Under the pieces are notes generated by a model. The model saw only the letters and a list, made by a program, of their open reading frames with translations, searched no databases and was not told the DNA's origin. DNA of 64,000 nucleotides from JAXJSP01 sp036310005 (lineage in GTDB: Bacteria; Bacillota; Clostridia; Oscillospirales; Acutalibacteraceae), in the NCBI GenBank assembly GCA_036310005.1, contig JAXJSP010000027.1, positions 11,309-75,308 of the forward strand, in the 5' to 3' direction. Positions 1-7,426 of the stretch are shown one piece after another. A program made the position numbers and the translations under genes. The stretch's first letter is position 1. Every line of letters starts with the position of its first letter.

Positions 1-834
1 GAGAAGACAATGTTCACAGCCGGTGTTCTATCTTGGTGGAATAGGGATAGTAACCACTATATTTACACAACTTTTGATGGCGGTGTTACACTTAACAAGA
101 CTAAAAAATACAAACTTGCCGATGATGCGTTAGCTAACAGTTTAGGCTCGCTGCACGATAAAAAGATTGCGTTCATAGGTGATATGAGAACAACCGATGC
201 TGCAAGAACCTGGACACAAATGACCAACATACTCGACAAGAGCGGTGCAAAGACAGAAAAAAACTATATTATCGGTGTATGGTGTATTGACCGTAACACA
301 GGCAGACTGTACGCACAGGATAAATTGGGATATCTTGTTTATTCCGATGATGACGGTGCAACCTGGAAACAATTTGTTCAGATACCGATGCCTAAATTAG
401 TTAAAGGCGTTTCCTGTGATAAAGACGGCGGAGTTTATGTGGTCGCTGTTGAAGGCGGCGGCGGCGGTGGCGTATTAATCAAGACAACCGTCGAAACCGG
501 CAAGTGGGAAAGTTTAGTCAACCCTGCAATCGCTATCAGGTCATATAGCGCCGCTTTGGAAGTAGACTTTGAAAACGGTACTATTTATCTTTCTTCAAGT
601 AAAGGTTCATGGCCAAAGCAAGGAAATTTACACCGTCTGTGGAGAAGTGAAGACGGAGGTAAAACATGGGTTCCGTTGTCTGTTATTTCCGATAGCGACG
701 GTAACAAGTCAGGTAATCTTGTTACAGAAGTTTATCCGGAAAATACTGTTACACATATTGCTATAAACTATGAAACCGATGAAGTATACTTCAACTTCAG
801 TTGCCGCGGTATCTGGAAAATCGGCAGAGTATAA
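1..834 (+). CDS. Asp-box (BNR-like) repeat protein, 5' end outside window
   Basis: The frame is open from the first base, so the ATG at 10 is probably internal and the N-terminus lies upstream of the window. At least two Asp-box motifs (S-x-D-x-G-x-T-W type) are visible: YSDDDGATW and RSEDGGKTW. These mark blades of a beta-propeller like those in sialidases, photosystem-assembly-type propellers and some phage tail proteins. A run of six glycines (EGGGGGGV) lies between them. No sialidase catalytic set (RIP motif, catalytic Tyr/Glu) can be assigned in the visible part. A strong terminator follows. The function is unassigned; a secreted or phage-tail propeller protein is the best description. 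Confidence 0.75.
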   Translation, partial: EKTMFTAGVLSWWNRDSNHYIYTTFDGGVTLNKTKKYKLADDALANSLGSLHDKKIAFIGDMRTTDAARTWTQMTNILDKSGAKTEKNYIIGVWCIDRNTGRLYAQDKLGYLVYSDDDGATWKQFVQIPMPKLVKGVSCDKDGGVYVVAVEGGGGGGVLIKTTVETGKWESLVNPAIAIRSYSAALEVDFENGTIYLSSSKGSWPKQGNLHRLWRSEDGGKTWVPLSVISDSDGNKSGNLVTEVYPENTVTHIAINYETDEVYFNFSCRGIWKIGRV

Positions 835-881
835 TAAGCCTTTTCTAAACAGGCACTTGATAAGTTAAATAAGTTATAAAT

Positions 882-917
882 AAAAATGAGCAGTAAAAAA
901 TTACTGCTCATTTTTTT
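882..917 (+). terminator. Rho-independent terminator
   Basis: The stem ATGAGCAGTAA/TTACTGCTCAT is followed by seven T residues and ends the Asp-box gene. A very similar stem (GAGCAGTAG/CTACTGCTC) recurs at 14722-14744. Confidence 0.9.
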
Positions 918-929
918 ATAATATCCCCC

Positions 930-958
930 TTGACTTAAGACAAACAAAGTGTTATACT
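930..958 (+). promoter_or_regulatory. SigA-type promoter of dinB
   Basis: TTGACT at 930-935, a 17-bp spacer and TATACT at 953-958 form a near-consensus housekeeping promoter. The LexA box begins 8 bp past the -10 box, covering the start region of transcription. Confidence 0.85.
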
Positions 959-965
959 AACAACA

Positions 966-979
966 CGAACATTAGTTCG
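966..979 (+). promoter_or_regulatory. LexA operator (SOS box)
   Basis: CGAACATTAGTTCG is a perfect inverted repeat, CGAAC-N4-GTTCG. This matches the Gram-positive (B. subtilis DinR/LexA) operator family. It lies between the -10 box and the dinB Shine-Dalgarno site, so LexA binding should block initiation. A lexA gene is present at 44955. Confidence 0.9.
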
Positions 980-1005
980 ATATTTTTTAAAAGAGGGAGA
1001 TTAGT

Positions 1006-2250
1006 GTGGACAGAACGATACTGCATTGTGACTGCAACTGTTTTTATGCATCGGTTGAATGTTTGTACAATCCCGAATTACGCAACAAGCCTGTGGCGGT
1101 AGGCGGGGACGAAGAAATGCGCCACGGAATTATTCTTACAAAGAACTATCTTGCCGCAAAGTACGATATAAAAACAGGGGAAACTATTTGGAGCGCAAAG
1201 CAGAAATGTCCCGATTTAATAGTGGTACCTCCGCACTTTGACAGGTATATTAAGTTTTCTGAATTAGCGCGGGAAATTTACTGTGACTATACCGACAGAG
1301 TCGAGCCATTCGGTTTGGATGAGGCGTGGCTTGATGTAACGGGCGAAGACGGTTTAAAGATTGCGCGGGAGATATCTGACAGAATTAAATACGAACTTGA
1401 CATAACGGTAAGCATCGGTGTAAGTTTTAACAAAGTATTTGCAAAATTCGGTTCTGACTATAAAAAGCCCGATGCAATAACTTGCATTACAAGGGACAAC
1501 TACAAAGACATTGTATGGCCGGCGCCTGTAAAAGACTTACTTTATGTCGGTCGGTCAAACGAGAAAAAATTTGAAGATATGGGAGTAAGGACAATAGGAC
1601 AGATTGCACAGCAACTCCCGAAAATTATGACTAATCATTTCGGCAAAGTAGGCGGGATGTTGTTAGCGTTCGCGAGGGGTGAGGACTCGTCACCCGTAAT
1701 GCTTTACAACGAATGCAATCAGATTAAAAGCATCGGCAATTCCACCACCACGCCAAAAGATATGCAAACGCTTGAACAGGCAAAAAAGGTGCTTTTGGTA
1801 TTGAGCGATTCGGTGTGTTCAAGGCTTAGAAAAAGCGGGTTAAAATGCAGGTGCATATCCGTGACAATGAAAGAAAGCGCATTTTTGACATCTGCGACAA
1901 GACAATGCACTTTAAGAGATTACACCGATATTACACGCACGGTATATGAAACTGCGGTTAATATCGTAAAAAACAGCAAAAAGAGGTTTGTGCCTTTAAG
2001 GGCGATAGGAATTTCGCTTAGTGATTTTAAAAGTACAGAGTCTGCGGAGCAGTTAAATTTTTATGAGGACAGCATAAAAAAGGAAAAACTTAAAAAAATC
2101 GACGGTGTCACCGACTCTTTACATCAAAGATTCGGTAACAAGTCAATAACTCCTGCGTCGATTTTAAACGATGCTTTTTTAACTGAATTTGATCCGCAAA
2201 AATGCAACATAATACACCCGGAAGGGTTTTTGAAAGGTAAAATTAAATGA
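1006..2250 (+). CDS. dinB: Y-family DNA polymerase IV
   Basis: This is an error-prone translesion polymerase induced by DNA damage. The palm begins with the metal-binding Asp9 in DCNCFYASVE; the second catalytic pair is Asp105-Glu106 in FGLDEAWLD. Helix-hairpin-helix thumb and little-finger regions follow (KDLLYVGRSNEKKFEDMG, then residues from about 235 to 355). At 414 residues it is slightly longer than E. coli DinB and typical of clostridial versions. The start is GTG at 1006, preceded by AGAGGGA at 992-998. Regulation is directly visible: a consensus promoter with a perfect LexA box. The stop overlaps the next gene by 4 bp (ATGA), so the two are translationally coupled. Confidence 0.95.
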   Translation: MDRTILHCDCNCFYASVECLYNPELRNKPVAVGGDEEMRHGIILTKNYLAAKYDIKTGETIWSAKQKCPDLIVVPPHFDRYIKFSELAREIYCDYTDRVEPFGLDEAWLDVTGEDGLKIAREISDRIKYELDITVSIGVSFNKVFAKFGSDYKKPDAITCITRDNYKDIVWPAPVKDLLYVGRSNEKKFEDMGVRTIGQIAQQLPKIMTNHFGKVGGMLLAFARGEDSSPVMLYNECNQIKSIGNSTTTPKDMQTLEQAKKVLLVLSDSVCSRLRKSGLKCRCISVTMKESAFLTSATRQCTLRDYTDITRTVYETAVNIVKNSKKRFVPLRAIGISLSDFKSTESAEQLNFYEDSIKKEKLKKIDGVTDSLHQRFGNKSITPASILNDAFLTEFDPQKCNIIHPEGFLKGKIK

Positions 2251-2465
2251 GATATATAGATGTAACCGCGAGGTTTTATCCCGACGGAGTAATTGTTCCC
2301 ATTTGCATAAACTGGGAGGACGGAAACAAGTTTAAAATAGACAGAATACTCGATGTCAGGCGCGCGGCATCCCTTAAAAGCGGCGGAGTCGGACTCAGAT
2401 ATACCTGTACTATCTGCGGACAAATACGCAATTTATATTTAGACAATAATAAATGGTTTATATAA
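2247..2465 (+). CDS. Small protein coupled to dinB
   Basis: This 72-residue protein starts inside the dinB stop (ATGA overlap), so it is co-expressed in the SOS response. It is not a shadow frame: it has normal codon use and a sensible composition, including a C-x-x-C (CTIC) near residue 56 and several aromatic residues. I do not recognise a named family with certainty; small proteins of this type are often seen beside Y-family polymerases in Clostridia. A role in supporting or modulating the polymerase is inferred only from the coupling. The stop codon abuts a palindromic repeat element. Confidence 0.7.
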   Translation: MRYIDVTARFYPDGVIVPICINWEDGNKFKIDRILDVRRAASLKSGGVGLRYTCTICGQIRNLYLDNNKWFI

Positions 2466-2583
2466 CTGCCGAAGGCAGTCTTTATGGTTTTCTGTTAGTG
2501 CTGTTAAAAATAATAAAACCGCCTCAGGCGGTTTTTATGGTGCTCTGCCGCTTTTAAGCGGTTTCTATTATTTCTGTTAGTGC
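2466..2583. repeat. Interspersed palindromic repeat elements, locus 1
   Basis: Three hairpin cores are seen: CTGCCGAAGGCAG (2466-2478), CCGCCTCAGGCGG (2519-2531) and CCGCTTTTAAGCGG (2548-2561). The first is followed by TCTTTATGGTTTTCTG-TTAGTGC, the second by TTTTTATGGTGCTCTG, and the third by a related tail ending CTGTTAGTGC. The same architecture recurs near 14.6, 45.7 and 55.0 kb. The array begins one base after the stop of the dinB-coupled gene and ends at the stop of the radical SAM gene on the opposite strand. Confidence 0.8.
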
Positions 2584-3497
2584 TAAAACAATAAACCGTC
2601 TACGGTGGCATATTGTCCTTGTATGATATTGTTTTGTTCTAAATACTTATTAAGGGAATTGAGGACATGCTTTTTGTTCGCGCTCCACTCGGGTGCGATT
2701 AAAACTTTCTTATCACCGTCGCCTGTAAGCCTGTGAATAACAATATCGGGACGCAGCCTGTTTATACATTCACCCAAGACTGAAAAATACTCATCCATAG
2801 TAAGAGGAGTGTAGTCATATTTTGCAAGGGCGGTGTTTTCAAGCACGTGCAAAAGTTGAAATTTTACACCCTGTATATCGTGTCGGTTTATAAAATCGAC
2901 GGTGTTTAGCATATCGCTTTGCGTTTCATTCGGCAAGCCTAATATTAAGTGAACGACAACCTCAATATTATGTTCGCGTAATTTTTTCACCGCCAAAGTA
3001 AACTCATCATTTTCATAGCACCTGTTTATATATTTTGCGGTGTTTTCGTTTGCGGTTTGCAGTCCGAGTTCGACAAAAACAGGAGTGGTTTTATTAATTT
3101 TTGAAAGCAAGGCAACATTTTCATCATTAATGCAGTCGGGCCTTGTCGCTACCGATAAAGCAACAACATCATTTACTTCAAGCGCCGACAAATAAAGTTT
3201 TTCAAGTGTTTTGACATCTGCATAAGTGTTTGTAAAAGACTGAAAATAAGCAATATATCCGGCGTCTTGCGGCACTTTGTTTTTAAGTTTCTGCTTTGCT
3301 TTTTCAAGTTGCGCTTTTACATCGCTGCCGCTTTCGGCAAAATCGCCCGAACCTTTCTGAGAGCAAAAAATACAACCGCCGGTACCCTTTGTTCCGTCAC
3401 GGTTCGGGCAGGTAAACGAGCAATCAATAGCAAGTTTATAAACTTTTTTATTAAATTTATTTTTAAGGTAATCATTTAAACTGTTATATCTTTTCAT
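2583..3497 (-). CDS. Radical SAM protein, TIGR01212/YhcC family
   Basis: This is a radical S-adenosylmethionine enzyme. The N-terminal cysteine motif CPNRDGTKGTGGCIFC, preceded by IDCSFT, is characteristic of the TIGR01212 family, whose members resemble Elp3-like radical SAM proteins; the substrate is unknown to me. The downstream TIM-barrel signatures are present (SVATRPDCIND, FVELGLQTANENT, HLILGLPNE). The ATG at 3497 is chosen over the longer TTG start at 3533, because the 12 extra codons are not family-like and a TATAAT sits inside them. The gene stands alone between a repeat array and a bidirectional terminator. Confidence 0.9.
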   Translation of the reverse strand: MKRYNSLNDYLKNKFNKKVYKLAIDCSFTCPNRDGTKGTGGCIFCSQKGSGDFAESGSDVKAQLEKAKQKLKNKVPQDAGYIAYFQSFTNTYADVKTLEKLYLSALEVNDVVALSVATRPDCINDENVALLSKINKTTPVFVELGLQTANENTAKYINRCYENDEFTLAVKKLREHNIEVVVHLILGLPNETQSDMLNTVDFINRHDIQGVKFQLLHVLENTALAKYDYTPLTMDEYFSVLGECINRLRPDIVIHRLTGDGDKKVLIAPEWSANKKHVLNSLNKYLEQNNIIQGQYATVDGLLF

Positions 3498-3531
3498 TTC
3501 GCACCCACAGTATTTTTTATCATTATAACAC

Positions 3532-3562
3532 AAAAAAGCAGCGGTTTACACCACTGCTTTTT
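3532..3562. terminator. Hairpin terminator ending the ABC transporter operon
   Basis: The stem AAAAAGCAG-c-GGT pairs with ACC-a-CTGCTTTTT, with A and T runs on either side. It lies just 3' of the ABC ATPase stop, between that operon and the radical SAM gene. Confidence 0.75.
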
Positions 3563-3564
3563 AA

Positions 3565-4290
3565 TTAAATCAAAGATAAAAATTCTTTTAACTTATCGGT
3601 TTTCGGCGAGTCGAAAATCTGCTCCGGTGTGCCTTCTTCGGCAATTACTCCGTCACTCATAAACACAACCTTGTTGCTGACATTTCTTGCAAATGCCATT
3701 TCGTGGGTTACGACTATCATTGTCATACCCTCTTTTGCAAGTTGCTGCATTACTGATAAAACTTCGCCTACCATTTGCGGGTCCAGCGCGCTTGTCGGCT
3801 CGTCAAACAAAATGACTTCGGGATGCATAGTGAGCGCTCTTGCAATAGCGACACGCTGTTTTTGTCCGCCCGATAACTGACGGGGTTTTGCGTTTACATA
3901 AGGCGCCATTCCGACCTTTTCAAGATAGTACATAGCATCTTGCATCGCCTCTGCGCTGCTGCGCTTTTGCACTTTCATAGGGCCTATCATACAGTTTTTA
4001 AGCACGCTCATATTATTGAAAAGATTAAAACTCTGGAACACCATTTCAACCTTTGAACGATATTGCGAAACCGACTTATGCTCTAAAATATTTTCTCCGT
4101 GGAAAAGAATTTCACCGTCTGTCGGCTGCTCTAAAAGATTTATGCAGCGCAGCATCGTACTTTTACCGCTGCCCGATGCACCGATAATGCAGGTAACATC
4201 GCCTTTGTTTACGGAAAAGTCAATGCTTTTTAAAACTTCGTTTTCGCCAAAATCTTTTTTAAGACCTGTAATTTTAATAACTTCACTCAT
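3565..4290 (-). CDS. Polar amino-acid ABC transporter ATP-binding protein (likely lysine)
   Basis: This is the ATPase that drives uptake by the adjacent permease. Walker A is GASGSGKST (residues 37-45), the signature is LSGGQKQRVAIARAL (about 138-152), Walker B is VILFDEPTSALD and the switch His is in VVTHEMAFA. The length (241) and sequence fit the GlnQ/HisP family. It is the last gene of a three-gene operon whose leader carries a lysine riboswitch, so lysine is the likely cargo; the protein alone would only support a polar amino acid. Its start overlaps the permease stop (TAATG). Confidence 0.95.
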   Translation of the reverse strand: MSEVIKITGLKKDFGENEVLKSIDFSVNKGDVTCIIGASGSGKSTMLRCINLLEQPTDGEILFHGENILEHKSVSQYRSKVEMVFQSFNLFNNMSVLKNCMIGPMKVQKRSSAEAMQDAMYYLEKVGMAPYVNAKPRQLSGGQKQRVAIARALTMHPEVILFDEPTSALDPQMVGEVLSVMQQLAKEGMTMIVVTHEMAFARNVSNKVVFMSDGVIAEEGTPEQIFDSPKTDKLKEFLSLI

Positions 4291-5057
4291 TATCTGTCAG
4301 CCTCCCCTTCAACATATTTTGTGTTCGGCATTGTTGATGACTGCTGAATAACATAAGAGTCGGGGCCATCGAGTTTACGCTCGATAAAGCGCAGTATTCT
4401 TGTAATCGAGAATGTAAGTATGAAGTAGATTACACAGGCAACACAGTAAGTTTCAAATATCGCCCAGGTCATTTTTGAGATTTTTGCAGTAAAGAAGTAA
4501 AGTTCCGTTACACCGATAACATTAAGTACCGATGTGTCCTTGATATTAATTACAAATTCATTACTGATTGCAGGTAAGATATTACGCATTGTCTGCGGAA
4601 TGATAACATGCAGCATTACCTGAAAATGTGTCATACCGATTGAGTAAGCGGCCTCAAACTGACCTTTATCAATCGAGATAATACCGCCGCGGACAATCTC
4701 TGACATATATGCACCGGTATTAATGGATACAATAAATATACCCGCCGGAATCAAGGGTAAGGTTTTTCCGTTGTTCATAAATGCATAACCCCAGAAAATT
4801 ACCATTGACTGTACCATCATCGGTGTTCCTCTGAACACTTCTACATACACGGAAATCAAGGCGTTTATTACCTTCATTATGCCTCTGACAATTGCGTTTT
4901 TAGATGTGGGTATTGTTTTTACTATACCGGTTATGATACCTATTAAAAGGCCTATAACAGTACCGGTAAGTGCAATCAGCATTGTGTAACCGACACCCTC
5001 TAATAAAAAGGGCCAATATTGACGCACAATATCAATTACTTCTTTGATAAAATCCAA
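4290..5057 (-). CDS. Amino-acid ABC transporter permease (likely lysine)
   Basis: This inner-membrane permease belongs to the His/Glu/Gln/Arg/opine family. It is strongly hydrophobic with several membrane segments (for example about residues 18-42, 75-105 and 195-215). The EAA loop contact for the ATPase is visible near residues 135-165 (GQFEAAYSIGMTHFQVMLHVIIPQ). It lies 19 bp downstream of the binding-protein gene and overlaps the ATPase gene, as expected for one transport operon. Confidence 0.93.
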   Translation of the reverse strand: MDFIKEVIDIVRQYWPFLLEGVGYTMLIALTGTVIGLLIGIITGIVKTIPTSKNAIVRGIMKVINALISVYVEVFRGTPMMVQSMVIFWGYAFMNNGKTLPLIPAGIFIVSINTGAYMSEIVRGGIISIDKGQFEAAYSIGMTHFQVMLHVIIPQTMRNILPAISNEFVINIKDTSVLNVIGVTELYFFTAKISKMTWAIFETYCVACVIYFILTFSITRILRFIERKLDGPDSYVIQQSSTMPNTKYVEGEADR

Positions 5058-5076
5058 TTTTAATTAACCTCTTAAA

Positions 5077-5895
5077 TTATTTTTCAGGGTTTATTGCTAC
5101 CATTTCAGCCATAAGTTCTTTTTGTGCCGTTTCATCAAATGTTTCAAGGAAACTGTTAATGCCTTCTAAAAGTTCAGAACCCTTTGCAACACCTACAGCG
5201 ATGCTTGTATCTTCAACAGGTACTTCAAAACCTGTTTCGTTGTTTACAAGCGGAATATAAGAATATGCGCTGCCTTCAGTGCAAACTGCCATAGCAGTAG
5301 GCTCCTCAGCGACATAACCGTCGATTGTACCTGCGTCTAAAGCGATAAGCATGGTTGAAAAGTCAGCAAGTTCGTTTACCTTTGCTTTTGTCTGGCTTTC
5401 CAAAGCATCTAAGTGTGATGTGCCTGACTGTGCGGCAATTTTCTTACCGTCGAGGCCTTTGATATCTGTAACGCCTTTTAAAGTGTCATTTTTTGTGATG
5501 ATAACAAGGTTTGAGTTGTAATAAATATCGGAAAAGTCGATTTTTTCTTTTCTCTCGTCAGTAGGACTCATACCGGCGATAATCATATCAAGTGTGCCCG
5601 ACTGAACGGCAGGAACCAAACTGTCCCACTCATAAGCGTAAATTTCAAGTTCTTTGCCCATAGATTCTGCAATTTTCTTTGCAACCTGGACATCATAACC
5701 GTTTGTAAACATATTGTCTACATTTGCGATTGCAACTGCTCCGTCAGATTTTGCATCCTGTGACCAGTTATAAGGTGCGTAGTTACATTCCATACCTACT
5801 TTGAGTACATCTGAACTGCTGTCTGCGTTTTTACCGCATGAGCAAAGACAAACCAATGCTGCCAATGCTAAAACCAATGATAAAATCTTTTTCAT
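5077..5895 (-). CDS. Amino-acid ABC transporter substrate-binding lipoprotein (likely lysine)
   Basis: This is the extracellular receptor of the transporter. It has a lipoprotein signal peptide with lipobox LCSC (the Cys is about residue 20 from the start used here), followed by a family-3 solute-binding domain. Typical elements include LKVGMECNYAPYNW, IAGMSPTDERKEKIDFSD and IAAQSGTSHLDAL. I take the ATG at 5895 (MKKILSLV) rather than the upstream TTG at 5913, because an AAGGCAG site and a normal signal peptide fit it. It is the first gene after the lysine riboswitch and its terminator. Confidence 0.93.
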   Translation of the reverse strand: MKKILSLVLALAALVCLCSCGKNADSSSDVLKVGMECNYAPYNWSQDAKSDGAVAIANVDNMFTNGYDVQVAKKIAESMGKELEIYAYEWDSLVPAVQSGTLDMIIAGMSPTDERKEKIDFSDIYYNSNLVIITKNDTLKGVTDIKGLDGKKIAAQSGTSHLDALESQTKAKVNELADFSTMLIALDAGTIDGYVAEEPTAMAVCTEGSAYSYIPLVNNETGFEVPVEDTSIAVGVAKGSELLEGINSFLETFDETAQKELMAEMVAINPEK

Positions 5896-5933
5896 TTTCT
5901 TTCTGCCTTTCAATAATTAAATTTTTACAAATT

Positions 5934-5963
5934 AAAAAGGACCTCTTTTGTAAAGCGGTCCTT
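5934..5963 (-). terminator. Riboswitch-controlled intrinsic terminator
   Basis: On the minus strand, AAGGACC pairs with GGTCCTT, followed by five U and an AU-rich tail. It sits between the lysine aptamer and the transporter genes. This is the expected expression platform of an attenuation-type riboswitch, predicted to terminate when lysine is abundant. Confidence 0.85.
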
Positions 5964-6003
5964 ATTGGTAACTGACTGATTAATATGTAAAAGTCGTTTC
6001 CGC

Positions 6004-6173
6004 AACAATAGCGCTTCACAAACAAATTGTGACAGTCCGCCAGATGTTCTCTGACGCCCCAGCGATATAAAACTTAAGGCATATTTTACATCACTTCGGC
6101 AACCTCCCCTTTCTTACAACAGCAATTACCTTAAAACTGTTGTAATACTGATGAACGTTGCGCCTCTATCAAA
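6004..6173 (-). ncRNA. Lysine riboswitch (L box) aptamer
   Basis: Read on the minus strand, the conserved lysine-aptamer blocks appear in order: GATAGAGGCGCAAC followed by the AGTA element (5' side of the junction), GAAAGGGGAGGTTGCCGAAG (the AAGGGGA-GCCGAAG block), GCTGGGG and the CTGTCAC block. GATAG pairs with the downstream CTATT to close P1. The order and wording parallel the B. subtilis lysC leader. The terminator follows about 40 nt downstream, and then the ABC transporter, which identifies that transporter as a probable lysine importer. Confidence 0.9.
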
Positions 6174-6196
6174 AGCGAGCCTGTTTAATTTTTTTT

Positions 6197-6225
6197 ATTC
6201 TATACCCGTGATTTTACTTTGTCAA
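6197..6225 (-). promoter_or_regulatory. Promoter of the lysine transporter leader
   Basis: On the minus strand, TTGACA (6220-6225), a 17-bp spacer and TAGAAT (6197-6202) lie just upstream of the lysine aptamer. Confidence 0.8.
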
Positions 6226-6243
6226 GAATTTTTTACTCAAAAC

Positions 6244-7413
6244 TCAAAGCAAATTAAGTTTTTTATAAATATTGTAAATTTCTTCTTGCTTTTGCTCACT
6301 GATATTATTGACAATGCCCAATTCGTTTTTGGCAATACCGAGTTTTTTTCCGAAAGTCATAATTCGTTTTATCGAATATACGGGGTATAACGCCTTGTGT
6401 TTTCTTAAAGGCTTGTACTCCACCGCAAGTTGACTGTACGGAACAAACACTCTTTTTAAGTAATAAGACATCGTGTTTTTACTGCTCAGTCTTATAATTT
6501 GTCGCTGATAATGTCCGTTACCGTGAGTGCCTGAGGCTAAAATAAAGCGTGACAAAGAAGTTGTAAAATCGTTTGCCGCCTGATTGTTAAACCAGAAATC
6601 TATTACCTTTTCAATTTCCGTATAAAACTCTTTGAGCCCTTGTTTTTCAATAAGAAACAAGCGCTTGTCCTTGTCACAGTCAAGTTTGTCTAAAATCCAT
6701 AAATCAATCAGCGGACGGACACCTGCACCGCCTGCTTTGAAATGCTTTGCAAGATGCGCTACCTGAAAACAGTAAAAAGCATCGTCGTTCATTTTGTAAA
6801 GACTTCCGTTTTGCTTTTCTGCGTTTAAAAAGATGTTCTCCGTTTTTCTGCCGTTTTTAACATCGTCGGCGGAAATGTCAAGACTGTAATGCACCTCAAG
6901 AGGCAAAAAGTTGTCGGCGGTAAAATGCATATCGTATGAACTTGAACGCTTGTCATCTTTATAGCCCAGAGTCTTGCAAAATAGGGTTTTAAGTTTCTTT
7001 AAATCGTATTCGTTTACGAATATGTCAATATCACTGCTTGTTCTTTGCCACTTTTCAGGATAATAGTCCCTTACTACACTTCCCTTTAACAAAATATAAT
7101 CTATGTTGTTTTCGCTAAGTACATTGTGTATATTTTCAAGCACATTATTAATTACTTCGCTTTTATAAACTGCGGCAATTTTTGCCTTTTTAAATTTAGC
7201 AGAGAGTTTGTCATCGCTCGGAAGCAAGTCTGTTTTTTCGAGCGCACAATATACAATATGCGCTAAATCGTGCATAACGGAAAGTCTATAAAGCAAAGTG
7301 TAAAACTCTGTGTTGTTTACATCAAACGCGGTTTTATCAAAGTCCGCGCCGCAAATTTCAAACGCGACAAGCGATATTAAACTTTTTTCGACTAACTGTT
7401 TCATCTCACTCAT
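6244..7413 (-). CDS. Nucleotidyltransferase-fold family protein (PF14907-like)
   Basis: This is the last gene of the polysaccharide operon. The core motif LLKGSVVRDYYPEKWQRTSSD-IDIF (about residues 105-130) has the G-S/x-D-x-D arrangement of the nucleotidyltransferase fold as in the NTP_transf_5 family. Members of that family are common in surface-polysaccharide clusters but their reactions are not established. The length (389) and the C-terminal helical region fit. The start is ATG at 7413, preceded by AAAGGAGAG. Transfer of a nucleotide-activated group to a glycan or lipid is possible but is inference. Confidence 0.8.
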   Translation of the reverse strand: MSEMKQLVEKSLISLVAFEICGADFDKTAFDVNNTEFYTLLYRLSVMHDLAHIVYCALEKTDLLPSDDKLSAKFKKAKIAAVYKSEVINNVLENIHNVLSENNIDYILLKGSVVRDYYPEKWQRTSSDIDIFVNEYDLKKLKTLFCKTLGYKDDKRSSSYDMHFTADNFLPLEVHYSLDISADDVKNGRKTENIFLNAEKQNGSLYKMNDDAFYCFQVAHLAKHFKAGGAGVRPLIDLWILDKLDCDKDKRLFLIEKQGLKEFYTEIEKVIDFWFNNQAANDFTTSLSRFILASGTHGNGHYQRQIIRLSSKNTMSYYLKRVFVPYSQLAVEYKPLRKHKALYPVYSIKRIMTFGKKLGIAKNELGIVNNISEQKQEEIYNIYKKLNLL

Positions 7414-7426
7414 CGCTCTCCTTTTC

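Noticed and set aside
10..834. Calling the first gene a sialidase
   Set aside because: Only Asp-boxes are visible; the catalytic residues and the N-terminus are outside the window or absent.
3498..3533. N-terminal extension of the radical SAM gene from a TTG start
   Set aside because: A TATAAT occurs within these codons and family members begin at the downstream ATG.
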